Of a DNA stretch of 64,000 nucleotides, positions 55,585 to 64,000 are shown one piece after another. Positions within the stretch are counted from its first letter, which is position 1. The number at the start of each line of letters is the position of its first letter. The translations under genes and the position numbers were made by a program. The notes under the pieces were generated by a model. The model was not told the origin of the DNA. It saw only the letters and a program-made list of their open reading frames with translations, and ran no database searches. The stretch is from assembly GCA_027382625.1 (NCBI GenBank), contig JAJKFJ010021942.1, positions 1-64,000 of the forward strand, in the 5' to 3' direction. Source of the DNA: Tetmemena sp. SeJ-2015. Taxonomy: Eukaryota; Ciliophora; Spirotrichea; Sporadotrichida; Oxytrichidae.

Positions 55585-58541
55585 ATGGAGTTCTAAATAG
55601 CCAAGCGCCCTGAACCAACTAAAAAATCTTAGCTCGCCCTATAGCAACTTAGTGCAAAGAAGATAAACTTAACTTCCAACTACTATCGCTTCAACTTCAC
55701 CAACAAAAATAAGCAACAAATTTTCAAGTATCATGTGAAATTTACTCCTGAGCTACCTGAAAATGCCTTCAAAGTTTAGAGTAAAGTGCTTGGTAAACTG
55801 AGAAAGACTGTTCTCAAAGACTATTTTGGCTTTTTCATATTCATGAGGGGCTACATCTATTCGCTTGAAAATAATCCCTCAGATAGCATTCCCAAAATGA
55901 AGAGTATAATTTGTGTTTTTAAGAGTGACTTTGAGGATCAAGAGTATGAAGTTGAGATAACTTGGGTTCAAAATGTAGGAGAACGTGAGAAGGATATGCT
56001 CACCTTCTACAAGATTTTCTTCAATTCTCTGCTTCGCAAAATCCGATACAAGCAGATTGGAAGGAGCTATTTCAACCCTGCTTAATCCAAAATCTTGAGG
56101 CAGTATAACATTGAAGTGTGGCCTGGTTTCTCTTCCAGTCTTTAACTGCTTGAGAAAGGTATCTTACTGAACATGGACATCTGCCATATTTCATTTGACC
56201 CATTTAACTATTTTATAAAGTGATAAGAACAGACACTTGTCTTGATTTTATAAACGACATAAAGAACAAGTGCAGAGGAGACTTCGCAGAGGAGATTAAG
56301 AAATCCTTGCAGGGGCAGACTATCATGACAAGTTATAACAAGAGGACTTATAAAGTAGATGAAGTTAGCTTCGACATCGCACTTACTGACACATTCCCTC
56401 AGGAGGATGGAACTGAAATATCCTACATGGATTACTTCAGACAAAAGTACGCAAAGCAAATCACAGACCCTAACTAGCCAGTGCTGGTCACACTAAACCA
56501 AAAGACTGGAAATAAAATCATTTTAGTGCCTGAGCTTTGCCAGATGACTGGGCTTACTGAGTCAATGAGGGCTAACTTCTAATTGACTAGAGATCTTTCT
56601 CAGATTACAAATGTTCACGCAGGAAAGTTTATTCTAAATATTTTTTATTCATCATGTTAAAAGAGGATGCAAGAGTGTAAGGAACTGTTGTACTCGTTCA
56701 AAAAGAATGAGAAATGCCTAGAGGAAATGAAAAATTGGTAGATAGAGATTGCAGAGGATCCAGTATAAATTACCGGAACCAAAATATAAGCTGGAAACTT
56801 AATCATGGGTAGAACAAACCAAGGAAATAGAAATCAATTTGACGTGGAATGCTAGGACATTGATAGGAAAATTTAAACAGAAATGTATGAGTAACATTAA
56901 ATATACCTGATATTGAAGGAATAAGGTTTTAATAATTTTATATCCTACTATTTGGCTTCAAGATAAATTTCCTCATTCTTATTTGTTTGTTTGTTTAATC
57001 TTGATGCTAATTATGGATTTAATTAAACTTTTGCTTGCAATAATTTTTAACCAAGCCTTGCAAGATGGGGCATCTACTACTGTGACTTTGACAAAAGAAA
57101 CGCCTAGACTTTCATGGACATGATGTAAAAATGCTGTGAGCAATTCAAATATAAAGCCTCAAGACCAAGAGAGTTTTGTGTAAATGGAACAAGAGCAAGC
57201 GACTGGATTAAAAGTATAGAAGGAAGTTTAAATGATACAGTCTAAGCTGTGGTATTGATCTTGCCTGGCCAAAAAGGAAAAGCCCCACTTTATGATGACT
57301 TGAAAAAACTCTCATGCATTTATATTTTTATCTCTTTATTCTTAACTCCTCATCCATAAAATTCCAGTGCCAAGCTAAGTCGTCATCTCAAGTACAATTT
57401 CAAAGGGAAAGAACGTCAGGTCAATCTGTAAAACTCTTGAACATAAAATTGTCAACTTATTTTATCTGTAATAAGATACTGATACAAATATGTGCAAAGA
57501 TCGGAGGAGAGCCTTGGGCGATAAGTGATCTTCCCTTCTTTGATAGACCTACCATGATTTCAATCCTATTTATTTAATTCTATTTGCGGTATGGATACTT
57601 ACAAAAAGTTAGGAGTGAGTGGCAAGTCAATTGTTGCAGTAACTGCCAGCTTAAACTAAAGAGCCACAAAATATTTCTCATGTGCAAGAGAGTAAGATGA
57701 AACTTAAGATGTAAGAGGCTGTCTGCAGCAGATATTTGTGGATGCGTTTAACGCTTTCTAAAAAAGAAATGGAACTTTCCCACAGAACTTGATAATCTAC
57801 AGAGAAGGAGCGAGCGAATCTCAGAGAGCAGAGGTTATGAACTATGAGCTTCCTCAATTCCAATCAGCTTTGAAAAAATGCGGAGCCACTGATTGCAGAA
57901 TCATGATAGTTATTGTCAATAAAAGAGTTAACCAAAGACTTTTTGCAACTGATAATGACCGAGTTTCAAATCCTTTACCTGGTACAATTTTTAACTAAAA
58001 GTTTAACGAATTAAAAATTGTGGACACAGGAATAGTTGACAAGGACACTTTTGATTTCTTTTTGGTATCTTAGGTTGCCAGAGTTGGCGTAGTTTCGCCG
58101 ACTCACTATACTGTAATCTATGATACGATAAAAGAGGATGCGATAAATATTTAGTCTTTGACTTACAAGCTTTGCTACACCTATTACAACGTCTCTGGAT
58201 CTATAAAGATACCTGCTCCCTTCTAGTATGCTTAGAGACTTGCAACCATGATAGGAGAGAGAAGCAGGAAGAATGATATTCCAATTCCTCATGAGCATTT
58301 AACTCAAAATGTGCATGGACTCTTTTACATTTCATTTTTAAATTTGAGATCAAGTGGTGAGGAAACTCATAGCATCTTTCGACGCAAATTTTTGTACTTG
58401 ATTTCATTACAAGAGAATTTTAAACTCAATTTTATTTTTAAAAACCTCTCATTCCAATATCCTTGCTCTATAAGATATTTACTGGAATCAATATATGAAT
58501 CCCTATTTACTTTAATTCACTTAAAATTAATAAGCATCTGA
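55585..58541 (+). CDS. Piwi-clade Argonaute protein
   Basis: ATG 55585 (MEFQIAKRPEPTKKSQL). The N domain has LTSNYYRFNFTNKNKQQ. PAZ (about 56190-56590) includes LDFINDIKNKCRGDF, TMTSYNKRTYKVDEVS-type sequence, and the linker end ILVPELCQMTGLTESM with LSQITNVHAGK. MID/PIWI follows (AVVLILPGQKGKAPLYDDL, then ICAKIGGEPWAI). Catalytic positions: Asp in ICGMDTYKK, Glu in IIYREGASESQ where most Piwi proteins have Asp, and His in VSPTHYTVIYD. It ends LTQNVHGLFYI near 58340; an open tail continues to TGA 58539-58541. IESs include pointers AA (near 56210) and ATTT (57556-57583). In Oxytricha, Piwi proteins and their small RNAs mark DNA kept in the new macronucleus. Confidence 0.85.
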
Positions 58542-59626
58542 CGCACTGCATCAAAATAAGGGTGCTACATAGCTTCCTTAGGTGTTATTCTTAGATTTTT
58601 ATCGTACTTGAGCATGCCCCTAAGCAAATCAAACCCCTCATCACAACAGAGGTTCTAATTATTCCTGTCAATGAACTTCTTCCAAATATCTCTCTGGATA
58701 GTTTTTAATCTTACTGGCCACTTTTTGGGGCAACTCCAGTTTATATTTTTTGATGTAGGTCATTAAATCATCTGTCCCCAGCACTTAAGCAATCTTTATA
58801 AGCTGATCATAGTCATCATTCCCCTTAAAGAAAGTGTCTATCTTTAGCATCATTCCTGCCATTACACATCCTAGAGACCACATATCCAAACTATAATGAT
58901 AGAGCTTGTCATTTACAAGCAATTCTGGGCCCTTGTAATACCTGGAGACTACCCTCACATTAAATTCAGTTCCAGGCTTGTAGTACTCTGCCAAACCCCA
59001 GTCTATAAGTCTCAGGTCTTTCTTTTCATGATTTATGATTATATTCAGAGGCTTAACATCTCTATGCATTATTCCATGCGAATGCGAGTACTCCAGCGCC
59101 TCGAGAAGCCTGTAAAGATAAAACCTTATCTCCAAATTGTTTAGTCTCGGAAAAAGAATTTTGCTCTCAATAAAGATAATCATTAAAAGAAATCAAAATC
59201 TTCAAAATAATTATGATTTACTTGGGATATATTCATAAACTAAAGCTGGAGTCTTGCTGTCTTCATCTCTTACCACATCAAACAGCTTTACTATATTTGG
59301 GCCTCCAAATAGAGTCTGAAGAATTTTGATCTCTCTGAAAATCTTCTCCGTCCTTACTGGCTTCAGTATTTTAATCACACACTTTTGAGAATTCTTGAGA
59401 TTCACACTTTCGAAAACTTCAGAGTATTTTCCTCTTCCCAGCTTATGAACTACTTCATAATCTTCTAAGTTTCCCCAATTGATGTCCAAGCTTTGATAGA
59501 TTAAAAATAAAATTTATAGGAAGAGTAATCCTAAGGTCGCTCTAAGCAAATACTTTTATAGTAGTGCTCCCATTTCTCTGAAAAATGCACATTGTGTTAA
59601 TGGTTCGTAGAGGATAGAGAGTTCAT
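58517..59626 (-). CDS. CSNK2A: Casein kinase 2 catalytic subunit alpha
   Basis: ATG 59624-59626 ([17 protein letters not shown]). The N-terminal segment ERPQDYSSY is joined by an IES with pointer TAT (near 59508-59535) to [16 protein letters not shown]. The core reads [63 protein letters not shown] (HRD), [10 protein letters not shown] (the CK2-typical DWG), [11 protein letters not shown] and [15 protein letters not shown]. It ends [21 protein letters not shown] 58517-58519. A gap at 59165-59218 joins YEYIPS to KILFPRL. Two more frame changes near 58780 and 58700 are probable IESs. The gene is tail-to-tail with Piwi and the frames overlap by about 25 bp. Confidence 0.9.
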
Positions 59627-59810
59627 TCTCAAATTGGTGTTCTTTAAGAATTGATTTGCAATTATAAAAACTCATTACACCTAAATTATAATATACTCTA
59701 AATTAATTATCGTTTAAAATTATTTCAAAATTTAAATAAACTAAGAACTATTGATAGAAAGAATTGATCTAAATTTCAATACTTTAAGCTTCTTAAATTT
59801 TGAAATATCA

Positions 59811-62800
59811 ATGGCCAATTTAACGAATAAATAGGTCTTTAAGTTTTAAGAAATCAGAGGCGGTGATTCAACTAAATCTTTAGATCATTCTAGAAGCTTT
59901 ATCAATCAAGATCAAAGCAGCAACAGCATCAACCATCACTCTAGAAAGTAAAGTGAGAGACTCATTACGTTTCCCTTGAGGAAACCCCCGTCGCATGCTT
60001 ATGGTGCTCCTTTAAGACAAAATGTTGAAAGCAAGGTGGAAGATTATAATCTTGAGAGCACTATCAAAAGACCTAGTGACAGTAACTTGCAAGTCTACGT
60101 TGGATCAACCTCTCAATTAATTTCTCAAAATACTCTTCAGAAAATCAACATAGACTCATCGATAAATAGGATTTTCAAAAATGGACCTGCTAATACCTCT
60201 TAAGACGCTTTGAGGAGTTCATATCTACATACAAATCCAAATGAAACGGATGATAGAGCTATTTAAAACGATACTCTCGAGAGCATGATATATCATAGTA
60301 AGGATTCTCAAAGTCATGCGAGATTAATGGAGTCTTCCATGAAAAGTATGAAAGATGACCATTTAGACTCTTTAGAGGCTAATTAAGAGTCTTTTCAGAA
60401 TCAAAGATTGAATAGGCATATGTAATCCTACTAGCATCACAATAACTCTAATCTGTAAACTGAGAGCTCATAGGCAGGCATTGAAGAGCATCAATAGAGG
60501 TTTAATCTTAGATTAAAATCCAGCCATAATAGATCTCACAATTAAAATTATTAGGGTTCTATAAACTATCAGCCCATTCAAAACTAATAGAGTCATTTAC
60601 AACTAAAGAGTGATCAGTATAGATCTCCTTCTTTTGCCTCCACTAACGAAATAGTTGCAACCAATAAGCACGTCAATCTATTGAGCAAGATGCAAAAGTA
60701 AAGCCAGCTTCCAATCAAAGGAAACTCTCATAAGAACCATTTGATGCAGCTCATTACTAGCTCATCAGCAAATCAATCCTAATTCTTATAAAATTAAAAC
60801 ACTGATAGCAATTTTAGCCTCTTTCAGAGCAAAAGTGATTTCTAGTAGAAGGAAATCGCTAGAAGAGAAGAGTCTGCTTATCAATAAAAAAATTACATGT
60901 CCAAAAGCTTTGACTAGGTTCAATCTAATGGGAAAGTTCTTTAAGATAAGATCATGAATTTAAAGTCAGCTTTATCAAACATTTAGAGCAACATAAATGG
61001 CTTTAAAGCGAGACAGATTGGCGGCTCCCTCTCAAGAGAAAGAGATCTCTCTGTTGGCTCTAAAGAAAACAGAGATCAAAATTATTAAAAATCGTTCTCT
61101 GGAATAGGCATTTATAAAGGCTAATCATAAAGTTTTATTTATTAGTGACAGCTTAAGTTAGAACAAAGACAACTCTACAATTGAGACTAGAAGGTAATTT
61201 AGCTATATCAAACCCGTGGATAGGCCCTAAGACTTTTCTTAAATTAGCATAGAGGACTAGAGTGATTAAACTCTAAGGCCTAAAAAATATGAAAACAATT
61301 TTAAATTCAAACTTGAATAAATAAAGACAATTGACACTCTATAGAATACTTAGCCTACTCTCAGAGATCACACCGAAGTTATCGAAAGCAAAAAATTGAC
61401 TCCTTTCCCATCTCATCCAGTCTCAAGATCTAAAAATCAAGTTATTTTAGAAAACTAAAGCCCTTCTTATTCACCATCTTACCAAAGTAAAGGGGCTTTA
61501 AAAACAAACTATTCATAGAGTGTTCACGAAGGTAATCCAAACTCATCAAATGATGGTCGAAGAAGTTAAGACAATTTTCAATCTGCTGCATTATAGCAAT
61601 CCAAGATATTTATGCTTTGTTTATTTTCAAGAATCAAGAAATCCATTTCTAAAACGAAAGATAGAAAAGGGAAGAAAAGCTTCAAGCTATAACTTAGGAT
61701 TTGATAAAATCCTATGAAAGAAAAGATATCCTTGAAAACTAAAATAACTAAGTCCTAATATAATAGCAACTTGCAGGAATTTAATCGTTGGAGACTTAAA
61801 ATCTAGTCCTAGAAAACTAAGTAAGGGAAATAACCCTCCGACTTGAAAAAAGCTTACGAAATGAAGGCAGTCTGAGTTCAGAGATTTAATTTGTGAAAAA
61901 ATAAATGCTTGATCTAGAAAGAGATAATACACAATTACAAAACACAATTTAGAGCACATAGAAACTATTAGAGAATTCCTAAAATTCGTTAGATTAGTGT
62001 TAAGCAGAGATGAAATCTTTGTAAGCTAAGATCCATCGCAAAGATGTAATCAACTAAGGATTAGAAAATTAAATCGCGATGCTTAATGAAGAGCTCTAAA
62101 AATTCAAGTATGGAAATTCGTGCTTAGATCCAAGAGGAAGATCACTTGGTAATTTATCATAACTACCACGGAGTCACAGTCGTGATGAAGGGCCTATCAC
62201 TTAAATTTCAAACTAAAATTAGCAAAGAAATCTCTCTACTCTTTAGTATGACAGATCCGCAGATAAAATAGATCAAGTTCGAATGATCCAGAAAATAAAA
62301 GAGGATATGTGGGATATGAAAAAACTAATTAGAGATCAAGAGACCACTATACAGTCACAGTAAACAGAAATCTAGCAACTTAAAAGTGATAAATCTGCTC
62401 TCAGAAAACAAATAAAGGAGCTAGCTGCTTAAAATAACACATCTAATTGTAAAGAGCAAAGAAATAAATCAGCCGATCAAAGACTTGAAAGATAAAATCT
62501 ATCCCCTTTTCCAAATTTCTATCACGGGTCGACTATTGACTATTCATAAAACTTCAATAAGGAGAATTAGCATCCCAACTAAATTTAAGAAGCTGAAATT
62601 CTAAGGTACCTGGGATGCAAAAATTTCCAGGAGCTTAAGTAATTAGAGAAGCAGAAAGTCAAGGATAGAAAGTTTTGTTATAAAATTGCAAAGCTAGTAA
62701 AAGATATAGAGGGGAAGAAGCCTTAACATTTGAAGGAGTGTTGGAAGTGGATTAGAGGATTATTGCAAGACTTCATCACCCTTAAGAAACAAAACTCTGA

Positions 62801-64000
62801 ACTGCTCACCTAAATTGAGTTAAAAAATATGAGAAGCTCCTCAAGTTAAAATCAACATTAAACTATGACAAATTAGCCACCGAGCAGTATCCAAACAATT
62901 TAGAGAGACAGTTACTCACATTTCGATACTAAGGAGAAGGTTAATCGTATTATTGAGGAGTATAGACCTTAGCTTTAGCATTTCGCAGAAGGAGATACGA
63001 ATCAACATTCCTTAAATCCTTCTATTCGCATTTTAATTTATTAAAATGCTAGAGATGATAATAGAAGGAGAAAGCCTAGCAGGATATCTACTTCAGCAAA
63101 TTAAACTCAACTAAACACTATCCAAGTTAACAGTGAGCTTGGCGATCCTCGATTTGGAATAAGAACAGGCAGCATTAGATAAAACAACAGAGGAGGATAT
63201 AGTTCAAGAGAGCTTTCAACTATAGAAAATCAGGTCGATCATAGAATTAGACACTAAAATTATCTCTGAAACTTAAAATTATATTTTCCTAGAATCTTAC
63301 CTCAATTCTCGCATAAATACACACTGAGGATTAAAATTAAAGACATATAAAATAAAGAAATCAACGAGTAAATTCTTCAGGCATCTCATTCATCTATTTG
63401 AGAACACTTTTAGATGAAGCAAGCTTTAGATGAGAGAGTACCTTGATGAATTTAATTTGGCTTGACAGGCCTGGAAAATCTTAATTTTGTTGTAACTAAT
63501 CTGGATTCAGGAAAGCTCCAAAATGAGTTTTATGGTTGGCTTGAAGAATTTATTAAGGCTTAGACTATATGTTTAGCACAACAAAAAATGAGAATTCCAA
63601 TTTTATAACAAAAGAGAGGGGCATTTGTGTAGAGATCAATTCTATGATTGGGAGAAATTCTTTGAATTTAATTTCTGCTTGCAGCAAAGCTTAGCTAGTT
63701 GTCCACGCTTCAAAATTAGAATTCGTTTGACTAGATATAGCTGACAAAGCTCCAAGCTAATTAGTTTGCTTTAGTGAATGACTGGTCAGAGTAGAGCTTT
63801 ATTTAATTTGAGGTGCTATTGAGCCTTGATTAGGTCTCTGGACTTTAGGTCTTGAAACTCCTGGCTAGTAAAACTAAGAACTTACTAACTGCTGACTCAG
63901 GTACTCAAACAGCCCATCCTCAGAAGACAGCAAGTTCAAATAGTGAAAGTCAATTGTCTCAGACTCATGCAAATGAAGTTGTAAAGTCAAGAGTATAAAT
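59811..64000 (+). CDS. Large polar/coiled-coil protein, runs off the right edge
   Basis: ATG 59811 (MANLTNKQVFKFQEIRGG). The first 450 residues are rich in Ser, Asn, Gln and His, with no fold visible. Coiled-coil sequence follows around 62250-62470 (RMIQKIKEDMWDMKKLIRDQ). A more globular helical part lies at 62560-62760 (EILRYLGCKNFQELKQ, HLKECWKWIRGLLQDF). A further polar part contains KVNRIIEEYRPQLQHF. Near 63470-63600 the frame reads NLNFVVTNLDSGKLQNE, and the last 150 bp read VLKLLASKTKNLLTADSG. Frame changes near 61200, 61700, 62230, 63260, 63450 and 63640 suggest several IESs. The stop lies outside the window. The family is not recognised. Confidence 0.55.

Noticed and set aside
1..64000. 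CRISPR arrays, tRNA or rRNA genes
   Set aside because: No regular short-repeat array, cloverleaf or rRNA core motif was noticed on either strand.

Overview
The window reads as germline (micronuclear) DNA of a spirotrich, probably hypotrich, ciliate of the Oxytricha/Stylonychia kind. Two things show this. First, real proteins run through many in-frame TAA and TAG codons that sit at Gln positions, while TGA ends genes (ciliate code 6). Second, many genes are interrupted by short AT-rich segments bounded by 2-11 bp direct repeats (pointers). Removing such a segment plus one repeat copy restores the frame of a conserved protein. These are internal eliminated sequences (IESs) between macronuclear-destined segments (MDSs). 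Ordinary short GT-AG introns are present as well. The species cannot be fixed from the sequence.

Layout: 1-440 GC-rich diverged tandem repeat; 441-1160 AT-rich DNA; 1.2-3.6 kb fragmentary coding patches and a membrane protein; 3.5-11.9 kb minus-strand genes of unknown function; 12.1-13.4 kb kelch protein, possibly scrambled; 13.5-15.3 kb unknown genes; 15.4-17.1 kb a scrambled selenophosphate synthetase; 17.1-23.2 kb CC2D1/Lgd-like protein and DNA polymerase kappa; 23.3-27.0 kb MRD1/RBM19 and a SHIPPO/ODF3 protein; 27.3-30.1 kb PAQR receptor with a duplicated 5' segment; 30.3-36.2 kb DUSP-domain protein and an AGC kinase; 36.3-43.0 kb coiled-coil protein, multi-KH protein and B-box/WD40 protein; 43.3-46.8 kb two tandem DMT transporters, one holding a large palindrome; 46.9-50.2 kb EF-hand protein; 50.2-53.8 kb small gene, Cys-rich surface-type protein, SHIPPO/ODF3 protein and MORN5; 54.1-59.6 kb OB-fold (HROB-like) protein, a Piwi protein and casein kinase 2 alpha; 59.8 kb to the right edge a coiled-coil protein.

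The standout is selenophosphate synthetase. Its first three MDSs lie on the plus strand (15909-17092). The last MDS, carrying the C-terminus, stop codon and a candidate SECIS hairpin, lies upstream on the minus strand (15438-15843). An 11-bp pointer, GCAAGAACTTA, is present in inverted orientation at both ends of the junction (17082-17092 and 15833-15843). Joining them gives one continuous protein of about 387 residues with an in-frame TGA at the catalytic selenocysteine. As the gene lies in the germline, the Sec codon and the SECIS are on opposite strands, so selenocysteine decoding would depend on DNA inversion. A Piwi gene, the protein class that guides this kind of rearrangement in Oxytricha, is about 40 kb away in the same window.

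Most gene ends below were set by hand from reading frames. IES boundaries are given only where a pointer pair could be read. Several small frame changes could be either tiny IESs or single-base assembly errors.
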